Of a DNA stretch of 64,000 nt, positions 32,430-41,193 are shown in pieces. The DNA is taken from contig NZ_SCQN01000020.1 of NCBI RefSeq assembly GCF_004321985.1, positions 47,173 through 111,172 on the forward strand, given 5' to 3'. The notes under the pieces are model-generated. The model was not told where the DNA came from and did no database searches. It saw only the letters and a list, made by a program, of their open reading frames with translations. The first letter of the stretch is position 1. Every line of letters begins with the position of its first letter. The DNA comes from Castellaniella sp. GTDB lineage: Bacteria; Pseudomonadota; Gammaproteobacteria; Burkholderiales; Burkholderiaceae_B. The position numbers and the translations under genes were made by a program.

Positions 32430-33589
32430 CGCCGGCCATACCGGGCAATGGCACCGATCAGCACCAGGAGCGCGATGGCAATCAGAACCGCGCCGGTGAT
32501 GCCCCACAGCGAGGACGTGGTGACCGAGACCCGCAGGTCGCCGTCCGCCGATTGGCCACCGGAGCGAGCGTGTAGCTTGACCATGTAGTCCCCCGCCAGC
32601 GACTGGGTCGAAGGTGTGATGTGAAGCTGGACCTCGGCAGTCTTGCCAGGCTCCAGATGCGCTACCTGAGCGGGTTCGAAGTTGACTTTCCAGCCGGAGG
32701 GCGCGGTGCTGTCCAGCGCGATGTCCTGGGCCACGGCGGTTCCGGTGTTCCGCAGCTCCAGCGGCATGGTGCTGGCGTGGTCGATCTGCGCCTGGGTGCT
32801 CATCAGGCCGTCGCGGCCAGCGAGCGTGAGCGCTGGCTGCCCGGTGATGTCGAGCTTGAGCGTGGTTGCCGCCTTGACCCCGTCGGCTGCCACCTGTACC
32901 TGGATGTCGTGTTCGCCCGAGGCTGCCGAGATGGGCGGTCGAACGTGCAGTTTCACGGTCTTGGATTCACCGGCCTTGATCGGGACGGCGCTGATCTGCT
33001 GCGTGCCGTATCCTTCGGTGAACGTGGCGTCGAAGTACTGTGGTGCTTGGGCTGCCAGGCTGGCCAGCACGTCCTGCCCGCTTTCGTTCTTCACCGTGAG
33101 CTGATAATCGAATGAGGTACTGGCGGACCCGGTGAGCTGAGGCAGTTCCGGCTTGACCGACAACTGGGCTGGTAACTGGGTAGCCAGCGTCACGTCAATG
33201 GGCAGGCTCAGGTGGCGCAAGCTGCTGTCGGCGTGGACCGTGATCGTATGCTGGCTTTTGGCGTCGTTCTTGGGGATGTCCAGGCGTAATTGCAGGCTCA
33301 ACGAGTCATTGCTGGCGGGCATGGCGGATTCCACGGGGCGCCCGCCCCCCAGCAGCGTGGCCTTCCAGTCCTTGGGGACCCCCGCCATGGAAAGCGTCAA
33401 CCGCTCGGGGGGCGTGGACTGGTTGCGCAACTGCAGCGACACGGTGGAAGTCTGCCCAGCTTGCAGCGTAAGGGATGGATAATCCGTGGATAGATAGATG
33501 CTGGCGGGAGGCGTGTCGGCGGCCAGTGCGGCGGTCTGTAGGCATAGGGCACACAAGGCGGTGACCCACAGGGCAGAGATTCTCGGCAT
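32426..33589 (-). CDS. Membrane-anchored NEW3-repeat exoprotein of an ABC-2 operon
   Basis: A 387-residue protein. A Sec signal peptide (cleaved near ALA, residue 23) is followed by three to four Ig-like repeats of the NEW3 type (PF10633), recognised by recurring blocks such as VSLQLRNQSTPPERLTLS, GVPKDWKATL and PSGWKVNFEPAQVAHLEPG. A C-terminal helix at about 363-382 then ends in a basic RYGRR anchor. The repeats would face the periplasm, tethered to the inner membrane. It is first in a fully overlapping operon with the ABC-2 ATPase and permease. NEW3 domains are often linked to carbohydrate-active proteins, but no enzyme domain is present. Function unknown. Confidence 0.82.
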   Translation of the reverse strand: MPRISALWVTALCALCLQTAALAADTPPASIYLSTDYPSLTLQAGQTSTVSLQLRNQSTPPERLTLSMAGVPKDWKATLLGGGRPVESAMPASNDSLSLQLRLDIPKNDAKSQHTITVHADSSLRHLSLPIDVTLATQLPAQLSVKPELPQLTGSASTSFDYQLTVKNESGQDVLASLAAQAPQYFDATFTEGYGTQQISAVPIKAGESKTVKLHVRPPISAASGEHDIQVQVAADGVKAATTLKLDITGQPALTLAGRDGLMSTQAQIDHASTMPLELRNTGTAVAQDIALDSTAPSGWKVNFEPAQVAHLEPGKTAEVQLHITPSTQSLAGDYMVKLHARSGGQSADGDLRVSVTTSSLWGITGAVLIAIALLVLIGAIARYGRR

Positions 33590-33720
33590 GGTGTTGTTAG
33601 GCCTCTCGATCGGTGGAAAAAATAGGGAGTGTCTCCTGACTGACAGACTGTATCCAGCCGTGTGAAGTTTCATGAAATAAGTAATCCTTTATTTCTGTAC
33701 GTGTTTTTGGTTGTATTGGG

Positions 33721-33739
33721 AATCGTTTTCATCATTGAT
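33721..33739. promoter_or_regulatory. Possible Fur box upstream of tonB
   Basis: AATCGTTTTCATCATTGAT agrees with about ten of nineteen positions of the canonical Fur box and is strongest in its right part (ATCATT). It lies in an AT-rich patch 31 bp before the chosen tonB start. Iron control of tonB-exbB-exbD is common; here it is inferred from a moderate match. Confidence 0.4.
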
Positions 33740-33769
33740 AAAATGCCCGTCTTCTTATCGTCAGAATCA

Positions 33770-34507
33770 ATGGTCTCCATGCGCCTTGGCGTTGCCCGCT
33801 TTCCGTGGCTGAAGCTTGCGGCTGCGTCCACGGCGCTGGGGCTGCATGCGGCGGTATTGGCCATGGTGCTGTCCTCGCCAGTGGTGCAGGTGGCGGCGGG
33901 ACAGCCGGAGGCGCTGGACGTGCAGTTCGTGGAACTGGCGCCGGCGAATCAGGCGCCTGCGCCTGAGTCCAAGCCTGATCATGCTGTGCCGGTTGCGGAG
34001 TCTGAACCGGCGCCGGAGCCGGCCCCAGAGCCTAAATCGAAGCCAAAGCCGGTCCACAAGACCAGACCGGTCCCGCCGGCCAGAACCAAAGCCGCGCCCG
34101 TCCGCGAGGCACGGCCGGCTCATGACGCCGTGCCGCCGTCGCTGGCTGCGGCCAGTGCCGCTTCGACCAGCCGGTCCGACACTGCTCCCACCGCCCCCGG
34201 CCAGCTGCAGGCCGTGGATCCGGATCGTCCCAGGACCGTGGGTCAGGTGGACTATCTGGGCAAGCGCCCCACGCCGGTCTATCCCCGTCTGTCCGAGCGG
34301 CGCGGCGAGCAGGGGCGGGTGGTGCTGCGGGTACTGATCACGCCTCAGGGTGGGGTGGCCGATGTGAAGGTCCAGCATTCCTCGGGCTATGCGAGGCTGG
34401 ACGAGGCGGCGGTTCAGGCCATGCGGCGGGCACACTTCCGGCCCTATACGGAAAATGGGGTCGCCTATCCGGCAAGGGTGGACATTCCCTTTGATTTCGT
34501 CCTATAG
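33770..34507 (+). CDS. tonB: Energy transducer TonB
   Basis: TonB spans the periplasm and passes proton-motive energy from ExbB/ExbD to outer-membrane receptors. The protein has an N-terminal anchor helix (LKLAAASTALGLHAAVLAMV), a long Pro/Glu then Pro/Lys spacer (EPAPEPAPEPKSKPKPV) and a C-terminal TonB domain ending VRVDIPF-like (RVDIPFDFVL), with YPRLSERRGEQGRVVLRV as the family core. I prefer ATG 33770 (245 aa) or 33779. The frame is open to 33662, but that part covers the AT-rich promoter-like region and adds a second unlikely hydrophobic segment. It is followed by exbB and exbD. Confidence 0.88.
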   Translation: MVSMRLGVARFPWLKLAAASTALGLHAAVLAMVLSSPVVQVAAGQPEALDVQFVELAPANQAPAPESKPDHAVPVAESEPAPEPAPEPKSKPKPVHKTRPVPPARTKAAPVREARPAHDAVPPSLAAASAASTSRSDTAPTAPGQLQAVDPDRPRTVGQVDYLGKRPTPVYPRLSERRGEQGRVVLRVLITPQGGVADVKVQHSSGYARLDEAAVQAMRRAHFRPYTENGVAYPARVDIPFDFVL

Positions 34508-34531
34508 CTTTCATCGTAAAAGGTTGCGCTC

Positions 34532-35407
34532 ATGATGCTCGATGTCATCCATTCCATTGCGCTGGCGCTGGCCCAGGTCAGCGGCGCTGACGCCGGCACG
34601 ACGGCGGCTTCGAGAGCCGTCGCGGCGGGTGCCCATGTGCTGGCGGCAGCGCCGGCAGCGGCCGCGGCTGCGGGCAGTCTGGGAATCGCCCACTTCGTCG
34701 GGCAGAGTGACCTGATCGGCAAGTCGCTGTTCGTCTTTCTCGTGCTGATGTCCCTGGCGAGCTGGTATCTGATTCTCGCCAAGGCCTTCACGCACTTGCG
34801 CATTCGTCATCGATCGAGGAAGTTTCTGGCCGAGTTCTGGGCTGCCAGCTCGCTGGAGCAGGTCGAGAACGAAATCGCCACCCATGGAGCCACCGAACCG
34901 TTCGCCCATCTCGCCAGTCACGCCATCCACGCGCAGAAGCACCATGCCCGGTACGGGGCGCTGAAGCTCGAAGAGAGCGGTTCCACGGCCGCGTTCGTGA
35001 CACGCACCATCCGCAAGGTCATCGACGAGGAAACCGCCCGGCTGGAGAACGGCCTGACGGTCCTGGCATCGGTGGGATCCACGGCGCCATTCGTGGGGCT
35101 CTTTGGCACCGTGTGGGGGGTCTATCATGCGCTGCTTTCCATCGGCATGGCTGACGGGGTGACCATCAACCGCATTGCGGGGCCGGTGGGCGAGGCCCTG
35201 GTGATGACGGGGCTGGGGCTGGCCGTGGCGATTCCGGCGGTGTTGGGTTATAACGCCTTCGTGCGCATCAATCGTGTCTACCTGGCCCGGCTGGATGCGT
35301 TTGCCCATGACTTGTTCACGTTCCTGACCACGGGTCAGCAGGTCGATGACGGTGATCATGAACGCCGCGGCCCCATGATCAGCCTGGCGTCCAAGCGGGG
35401 AGCTTGA
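34532..35407 (+). CDS. exbB: TonB-system proton channel subunit ExbB
   Basis: A 291-residue MotA/TolQ/ExbB-family protein. An N-terminal Ala-rich extension precedes three helices: the first about residues 65-90 (SLFVFLVLMSLASWYLILAK), then two long ones containing STAPFVGLFGTVWGVYHALL and GLGLAVAIPAVLGYNAFVRI. The Gly/Thr-rich helices form the proton path with ExbD. AAAGG lies about eight bases before the ATG. The gene is 24 bp after tonB and one base before exbD. Confidence 0.93.
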   Translation: MMLDVIHSIALALAQVSGADAGTTAASRAVAAGAHVLAAAPAAAAAAGSLGIAHFVGQSDLIGKSLFVFLVLMSLASWYLILAKAFTHLRIRHRSRKFLAEFWAASSLEQVENEIATHGATEPFAHLASHAIHAQKHHARYGALKLEESGSTAAFVTRTIRKVIDEETARLENGLTVLASVGSTAPFVGLFGTVWGVYHALLSIGMADGVTINRIAGPVGEALVMTGLGLAVAIPAVLGYNAFVRINRVYLARLDAFAHDLFTFLTTGQQVDDGDHERRGPMISLASKRGA

Positions 35408-35408
35408 A

Positions 35409-35855
<447 letters not shown>

Positions 35856-35908
35856 CCAGCCCTGCTCATTGGTGACGTCGAATGACGGGTTCAGGCTAGA
35901 ATCACCCC

Positions 35909-36583
35909 ATGCGAGTTCTAGTCATCGAAGACGACACCACACTGGGCCACGCGCTGCAGGAATTCCTGACCAGTCAGGGCTATGCCGTGGATTGGCTCAA
36001 GGAAGGAGACCGTGTCGAAGGCGCCGTTGCCGGTCAGGCATATGACCTGCTTCTGCTGGATCTGAATCTTCCCGGGATGGGGGGGCTGGAGGTCCTGCAG
36101 CATTTGCGCACGGGCGGCTACCAGGGCCAGGTGCTGATCCTCACGGCGCGCGATGGGCTGGATGACCGGGTGGCGGGTCTTGATGCGGGGGCTGACGACT
36201 ATGTCACCAAGCCGTTCGATCTGGCCGAGCTGGCTGCGCGGGTGCGGGCGCTGGCCCGACGCAACCACGGGAAGGCCCAGACCGTGCTGGAATGCGGTCC
36301 TCTGGCCTTTGACACGGTGGGGCGACAGATTCGCGTGGCCGGCAAGCGCTTGTCGCTCTCCGTGCGCGAGCTTTCGGTGCTGGAGATGCTCATGGCGCGG
36401 TCGGGTCGTGTCGTGACCAAGCAGCAGATCGTCAATTCCCTCTCGGCCTGGGATGCGGATTTCAGCGAGAATGCGGTTGAAGTCTACATCTATCGGCTGC
36501 GCAAGCGGCTTGATGGGACCGGGGCCAGCATCCAGACTGTCCGCGGATTTGGATACCTGCTTGACGTCGAAAGTGCCGATTAA
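35909..36583 (+). CDS. OmpR-family response regulator (QseB/TctD-like)
   Basis: A 224-residue two-component regulator. The receiver domain has the acidic pair ED at 7-8, phospho-acceptor Asp51 (LLLLDLNLPG), and the TKPFD lysine. The C-terminal winged helix of the OmpR type ends in VEVYIYRLRKRLDGTGASI and GFGYLL. It is co-transcribed with the downstream sensor kinase, whose start overlaps its stop, and then with kup. TctD relatives regulate tricarboxylate uptake, but the adjacency to kup makes potassium uptake a more immediate candidate target. Confidence 0.93.
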   Translation: MRVLVIEDDTTLGHALQEFLTSQGYAVDWLKEGDRVEGAVAGQAYDLLLLDLNLPGMGGLEVLQHLRTGGYQGQVLILTARDGLDDRVAGLDAGADDYVTKPFDLAELAARVRALARRNHGKAQTVLECGPLAFDTVGRQIRVAGKRLSLSVRELSVLEMLMARSGRVVTKQQIVNSLSAWDADFSENAVEVYIYRLRKRLDGTGASIQTVRGFGYLLDVESAD

Positions 36584-37706
36584 GCCAGCTGCTCGGGATC
36601 CACTCCAGGACGACAGACACGCACTCGGGTGGTTCGAGCGTCTCGTGCCGCAGGATTCGCTGGCGCGCCGCCTGGTCCGGCGCCTGTTGCCGGCGCTGTT
36701 CATCCTGATCGCCATCGATCTGCTGGCGACTTGGTTCATGACCGGCATGATTCGTCCGCAGCCCTGGCTGCTGCGTGACTTGTTCTGGGCGATGCTGCTG
36801 GCCCAGGCCTTTCTGGTGCTGCTGTTCGTCTGGGTGCTGGTGTCGGGCATCCGGACCGAACTCACGTCCATCAACCGGTTGGCCGACCAGATCCGCCAGC
36901 GTTCCATCGACGATCTGCAGCCGCTGGATCTGGTGGGACTGCCCAGCGAAGTCGCACCCCTGGTGCTGCATTTCAACGATCTGCTGGTACGCGTCGGTGA
37001 TGCCATGCTGGCACAGCGCCGCTTCATCGGCCACGCGGCCCACCAATTGCGTACGCCGCTGGCCGGCCTGAAGGTGGAGTCCGAGCTCATGCTCAGCCAG
37101 GACCATCTGCCGGCGGACATCCGGATGCGCACCGAACGCATCAAGTCCGTCACGGACCACATGATCCGCATGGGGCAGCAACTGCTGGTGCTGGCGCGCG
37201 CCGATCATACAGCCCGCCCGCAGGACAGCTTCGTGCGCCTGGACTTGTGCGAGTGGATGCGCTGTACCGGATCGGAGTGGCTGGGGCGCACACAGGCGCG
37301 CGAGTTGGAATTGCAGCTCACGGCACCGGACGATGCTGTCTGGGTGGACGGCGACCCGGTGCTGCTGGGGGAGTTGCTGGGCAATCTGATCGATAATGCC
37401 TTGCGTTATGGGCGGGGGGCGCGGAACATCCAGTTGCGGGTCATGGCCAATCCGCCGTCCTTCTCGGTGGCCGACGACGGCTGCGGTATCCACGAGGGGG
37501 ACGTGGAACGCGTGTTCGAGGCCTTTTATCGGGCGACTGACGCAGGCTCGGGGGGCTCCGGGCTGGGACTGGCCATCGTGCGCGAGATTGCGCGGGCCCA
37601 CGGCGCTTGGTGGAAAGTCCGCAGCCGGCCGGAATTTTCAGGCACGCAAATCACCATCATTTTCCCTGGGCCCAGGCGCGGCATCGGCCTGACCCGGAGC
37701 GAGTAG
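36573..37706 (+). CDS. Sensor histidine kinase with minimal periplasmic domain
   Basis: A kinase of about 377 residues. Two helices (about 39-57 and 70-91) are separated by only about a dozen residues, so there is no periplasmic sensor domain. A HAMP-like linker follows, then the H-box AAHQLRTPLAGLK with His157, the N-box GNLIDNALRYG, and ATP-lid motifs DDGCGI and GSGLGLAIV. The start is uncertain: GTG 36573 or TTG 36561 overlap the regulator stop, and an open frame continues to 36453 inside the regulator gene. The short loop suggests sensing within or at the membrane, or through a partner. Confidence 0.88.
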   Translation: MPIKPAARDPLQDDRHALGWFERLVPQDSLARRLVRRLLPALFILIAIDLLATWFMTGMIRPQPWLLRDLFWAMLLAQAFLVLLFVWVLVSGIRTELTSINRLADQIRQRSIDDLQPLDLVGLPSEVAPLVLHFNDLLVRVGDAMLAQRRFIGHAAHQLRTPLAGLKVESELMLSQDHLPADIRMRTERIKSVTDHMIRMGQQLLVLARADHTARPQDSFVRLDLCEWMRCTGSEWLGRTQARELELQLTAPDDAVWVDGDPVLLGELLGNLIDNALRYGRGARNIQLRVMANPPSFSVADDGCGIHEGDVERVFEAFYRATDAGSGGSGLGLAIVREIARAHGAWWKVRSRPEFSGTQITIIFPGPRRGIGLTRSE

Positions 37707-37709
37707 AAC

Positions 37710-39596
37710 ATGGCGACACAGAATGAAGAGGCCGCAAGCCCCAAAGCGGCGCTGCTGATCGGGGCACTGGGAATCGTCTACGGCGACATCGGGACCAGCC
37801 CGCTGTATACGATCAAGGTTGCCCTGGCCGGGGTCGGGGGCCCGCCCGATGTGGAACACGTGTTGGGCATGCTTTCCATCCTGTTCTGGATGCTGGTGGT
37901 GGTGGCCTCGCTGAAATATGTGGTCTGTATCCTGAGCGCCGATAACCGGGGTGAAGGCGGGACGCTCGCGCTGATGGAACTGGCGATGCGCGGCCGTACT
38001 GAAAAGGTTCGCTGGCGGCTGATTCTGCTGGGGTTGATCGGGGCCAGCCTGTTTTATGGCGACAGCATGATCACGCCTGCCATTTCGGTGCTGTCGGCGG
38101 TGGAGGGCATCGGTATCGTGTCACACGGCCTGGATCCCTGGATCGTTCCCATCTCCGCGGCAGTGCTGGTGGCTCTATTCATGTTTCAGTCGCGCGGCAC
38201 CGGTACCGTGGGCAGGTTGTTTGGCCCGGTGATGCTCCTGTGGTTCCTGGTGCTGGGCACCCTGGGCGCCTGGCGGATCATCGAAGAACCCCAGGTGCTC
38301 AAGGCGGTGAATCCACTGTGGGCGGTGCGCTTCATCGCCGATGCGCCGCTGGAAACATTCCTGGCGCTGGGCGCGCTAGTGCTGGCCCTCACCGGGGCCG
38401 AAGCTCTGTACGCCGACATGGGGCACTTTGGCCGCTCGACGATCCGGCGGTCCTGGTTTTCGGCCGTGTTCCCTGCGCTCGTCCTGTGCTATTTCGGCCA
38501 GGGGGCGCTGCTGCTCAGCGACCCGTCGTCCATTCGCAATCCGTTCTTTCTGATGGCCCCGGACTGGGGGCTGGTGCCGCTGGTGGCGCTCGCCACGGTG
38601 GCGACGGTGATCGCCTCTCAGTCGGTGATTTCGGGCGCATTCTCCATGACGCGCCAGGCGGTTCAGCTGGGTTACTGGCCGCGCATGACCATTCTTCATA
38701 CCTCGGCGCGTGAGGAAGGCCAGATCTATCTGCCGCGCGTGAACTGGCTGCTCATGGGAGCCGTGCTGATCCTGATTCTGGCCTTTGGTTCATCAGACCG
38801 CCTGGCACATGCCTACGGCTTCGCGGTGACGGGCACCATGCTGATGACTTCGGTCCTGGCCTTTGCGGTGCTTCCCCGGGGCGCACGTGGCGGCCGGCGT
38901 CTGGCCTGGCTTGCGCTCATTACTGTGTTCCTCGTGATCGATGTCCTGCTGTTTTCATCGAATACGCTGAAGCTGCACGAAGGCGGCTGGCTGCCGCTGG
39001 TGGTGGGCATCGTGCTGTTGGTGCTCATGACCACCTGGAAGAGGGGCCGCCAGCAGGTGCATGACACGCTGGCGGGCGACCACCAGTCGCTGGGGAGCTT
39101 CATGGAATCTCTGGAGGCATATCCGCCCGTTCGGGTGCCGGGCACATCCGTGTTCATGAGCATGATTGTGGGCACGGTGCCGCCCGCGTTGCTGCACAAT
39201 TTGAAACATAATAAGGTGCTGCATGAACAGGCGCTCTTCCTGACCATCGAGGTGGCCGACGAGCCCTATGTGCCGTTTGGTGAGCGTCTGAAGGTGGATC
39301 GGGTGAGCCGCAGCAGCTGGCAGGCGATCGCCCGCTGGGGGTTCAAGCAGGAACCGAATGTGCCGCAGGTCGTGGGCCAGATCGCCCAGGAAGTTCCCGA
39401 GCTGAATCTGGAGCCCATGCAGACATCCTATTTTCTGTCGCGACAGACCATCATCGTGGTACGGCGGCTGCCCTGGTACAAGAGCTGGCGACGGCACCTG
39501 TTCGCGCTCATGGCGCGCAACGCCAGCCGCAGCACCCGGTTCTACCGCATTCCGCCGAACCGGGTGGTTGAAATGGGCATGCAGATGGAGCTTTGA
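37710..39596 (+). CDS. kup: KUP-family potassium uptake protein
   Basis: A 628-residue proton-coupled K+ transporter, close to the E. coli length. The N-terminus carries the family signature ALGIVYGDIGTSPLYTIK. About 12 helices follow, including YGDSMITPAISVLSAVEG and GHFGRSTIRRSWF, and then a soluble C-terminal domain that ends FYRIPPNRVVEMGMQMEL. It starts four bases after the sensor kinase stop, so it is probably controlled by, and co-transcribed with, the two-component system. Kup works at low pH and low K+. Confidence 0.96.
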   Translation: MATQNEEAASPKAALLIGALGIVYGDIGTSPLYTIKVALAGVGGPPDVEHVLGMLSILFWMLVVVASLKYVVCILSADNRGEGGTLALMELAMRGRTEKVRWRLILLGLIGASLFYGDSMITPAISVLSAVEGIGIVSHGLDPWIVPISAAVLVALFMFQSRGTGTVGRLFGPVMLLWFLVLGTLGAWRIIEEPQVLKAVNPLWAVRFIADAPLETFLALGALVLALTGAEALYADMGHFGRSTIRRSWFSAVFPALVLCYFGQGALLLSDPSSIRNPFFLMAPDWGLVPLVALATVATVIASQSVISGAFSMTRQAVQLGYWPRMTILHTSAREEGQIYLPRVNWLLMGAVLILILAFGSSDRLAHAYGFAVTGTMLMTSVLAFAVLPRGARGGRRLAWLALITVFLVIDVLLFSSNTLKLHEGGWLPLVVGIVLLVLMTTWKRGRQQVHDTLAGDHQSLGSFMESLEAYPPVRVPGTSVFMSMIVGTVPPALLHNLKHNKVLHEQALFLTIEVADEPYVPFGERLKVDRVSRSSWQAIARWGFKQEPNVPQVVGQIAQEVPELNLEPMQTSYFLSRQTIIVVRRLPWYKSWRRHLFALMARNASRSTRFYRIPPNRVVEMGMQMEL

Positions 39597-39613
39597 GGCG
39601 CCGTCGCCACGTC

Positions 39614-40021
39614 CTATGAGCCGGAGCCGGATGCCGGGATCGTGATGGTGGTTTCGCGCAGGATGCCGCCGGATTGCACCGAGCCCTGTTCACGGACCTG
39701 GTTCTTGTTGTCCATCAGGATCATGCAATCCTGGCGCTGAGTGCCTGTGAGTGCATTGCAGCGCTGGGTGCGGTTCTGGGTCTCGGACTGCATGCCGGGA
39801 GCAGCCAGCCCATTGTCCCGGGAAGCCTGCGCGGCAGCGCCAGCTTCCTTCAGGCAGGCCTTCTTGTCGATTCCCGGGGTGGTATTGCAATGCTGCACAT
39901 CGCGTTGATATTGCGATTGCGCGGGACTGGCGGCTTCGGCCACCGGAGAAAGCAGGAAGGCACAACCCAGGCCAGCGGCCAACAGGGTTGCGCGCAGAGA
40001 GACTCGAGTCACTTGACGCAT
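39614..40021 (-). CDS. Small secreted protein with two CX10C repeats
   Basis: A 135-residue precursor. Its signal peptide ends SPVAEA before ASPAQSQYQRDV. The mature part contains two similar motifs, HCNTTPGIDKKAC and RCNALTGTQRQDC, each a Cys-Asn followed by ten residues to a second Cys. These could form two small disulfide loops. The C-terminal part is Ser/Gly/Thr-rich. Proteins of this look occur in Burkholderiales as periplasmic proteins of unknown function. It is convergent with kup and downstream of the antiporter operon, with a 100-bp gap that probably holds its own promoter. Confidence 0.75.
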   Translation of the reverse strand: MRQVTRVSLRATLLAAGLGCAFLLSPVAEAASPAQSQYQRDVQHCNTTPGIDKKACLKEAGAAAQASRDNGLAAPGMQSETQNRTQRCNALTGTQRQDCMILMDNKNQVREQGSVQSGGILRETTITIPASGSGS

Positions 40022-40127
40022 GATGGCACTCCTATCTGAATGACGATACAGGCCGATGCCTGTACCAGTGATGTTACAGCTAGCATCAGTTTACGGGTTT
40101 TCACCTAGCAGAATGTGACAAATTTCC

Positions 40128-40427
40128 TCAGTGTCGGCGGATGGCGCTTTGCATGAGCAGGATCGCGGTCACGGGGGCTGTCAGCACCAGAAACAGACAG
40201 ATCAGCCATTCGTGGACGATGGGGCGGTGCTGCAGCAGGCCGGCCACCAGAGTGGAGGCCAGCACCACGCAAAATGCGCCCAGCGTGGTTCCCATGGTCG
40301 GGGCGTGCATGCGCTCATAGAAGCTGTGAAGGCGCAGCAGGCCCAGGGAACCGATCAGCGTGGCGATGCCGGCCACAGCCAGCAGCAGGGCCACGATGAC
40401 GGCAGCCCACAGCGGCAGCTCGTTCAT
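40128..40427 (-). CDS. mrpG: Mrp-type Na+/H+ antiporter subunit G
   Basis: The 99-residue last subunit of a multisubunit monovalent cation/H+ antiporter has three helices. LIGSLGLLRLHSFYERMHAP is the MnhG/PhaG signature. Start overlaps the subunit F stop (ATGA). Confidence 0.93.
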   Translation of the reverse strand: MNELPLWAAVIVALLLAVAGIATLIGSLGLLRLHSFYERMHAPTMGTTLGAFCVVLASTLVAGLLQHRPIVHEWLICLFLVLTAPVTAILLMQSAIRRH

Positions 40428-40708
40428 GGTTCGATCACCTCGCCACGCAGCAGGAATTTGGCCAGTGCGGTGGAGCCCACGAAGCCGAACAGGGCAATGA
40501 GCAGTGCTACGTCGAAGTACAGCCCCGCCTCGAAACGCAAGCCCAGGACGAGCAGGATCAGCATGCCGTCAATGTAGACCGTGTCCAGGGCCAGGATGCG
40601 GTCCTGGGCGGTGGGGCCGCGCACCATCCGGATAGCGGCGCATCCCAGGCCCAGGGTGAAGCACAGCAGTGCGAAGGCGATGGCGCCGTTCAGAATCATC
40701 AGGCTCAT
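40424..40708 (-). CDS. mrpF: Mrp-type Na+/H+ antiporter subunit F
   Basis: A 94-residue subunit with three helices. VRGPTAQDRILALDTVYIDG is the conserved MnhF/PhaF loop. ATGA overlaps couple it to the E and G subunits on either side, keeping stoichiometry within the complex. Confidence 0.93.
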   Translation of the reverse strand: MSLMILNGAIAFALLCFTLGLGCAAIRMVRGPTAQDRILALDTVYIDGMLILLVLGLRFEAGLYFDVALLIALFGFVGSTALAKFLLRGEVIEP

Positions 40709-41193
40709 TCGAAAATCTCCAGGAGCGGCCGCTCGTAGCGGTCCTGAATGGTGTGGGTCAGGTCAGTGGCGTCCTTCAGGTCCAGCACATGCAGCGTGAG
40801 CACATTGTGGTCGGGATCGTGCCCTGCCCAGACGGTGCCGGGCGTGAAGGTCACGATGCAGGAAAGCGCTGCCAGGGCGTGCGGGTCGCGGACGCGCAGC
40901 GGAATGTCCAGGAATCCGGGATGGGCGCCGGCCGCATCGCCGCGCAGGATCCGCAGGCCCACCAGGTAGTTCGAATGCGCGATGTCCAGAGCGACCCGGC
41001 TGATCAACCGCAAGGCGACAACAGGGTGACGCAGGCGGGCCCGAACGGGCCGCAGGATCGGCGCCAGCAGGCCCAGCACCAGAGCGATCACCAAACCCAG
41101 GCTCCACTGTCCGATGGAGAGGCTGTCATTCAGAACCAGCCACATGGCCAACAGCAGGCCGGCGAGCGGCAGTGATCGCAGCAGGTATCTCAT
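40705..41193 (-). CDS. mrpE: Mrp-type Na+/H+ antiporter subunit E
   Basis: A 162-residue subunit. Two or three N-terminal helices are followed by a soluble C-terminal domain containing SCIVTFTPGTVWAGHDPDHN, the MnhE/PhaE hallmark (TPGTV). The ATG at 41193 overlaps the subunit D stop; the longer frame to 41472 runs antisense-like through subunit D coding and was rejected. Confidence 0.92.
   Translation of the reverse strand: MRYLLRSLPLAGLLLAMWLVLNDSLSIGQWSLGLVIALVLGLLAPILRPVRARLRHPVVALRLISRVALDIAHSNYLVGLRILRGDAAGAHPGFLDIPLRVRDPHALAALSCIVTFTPGTVWAGHDPDHNVLTLHVLDLKDATDLTHTIQDRYERPLLEIFE

Noticed and set aside
35909..36583. Naming the regulator TctD because tct genes are in the window
   Set aside because: The tct operon is over 10 kb away and the regulator is physically tied to its kinase and kup, so the name would be misleading.
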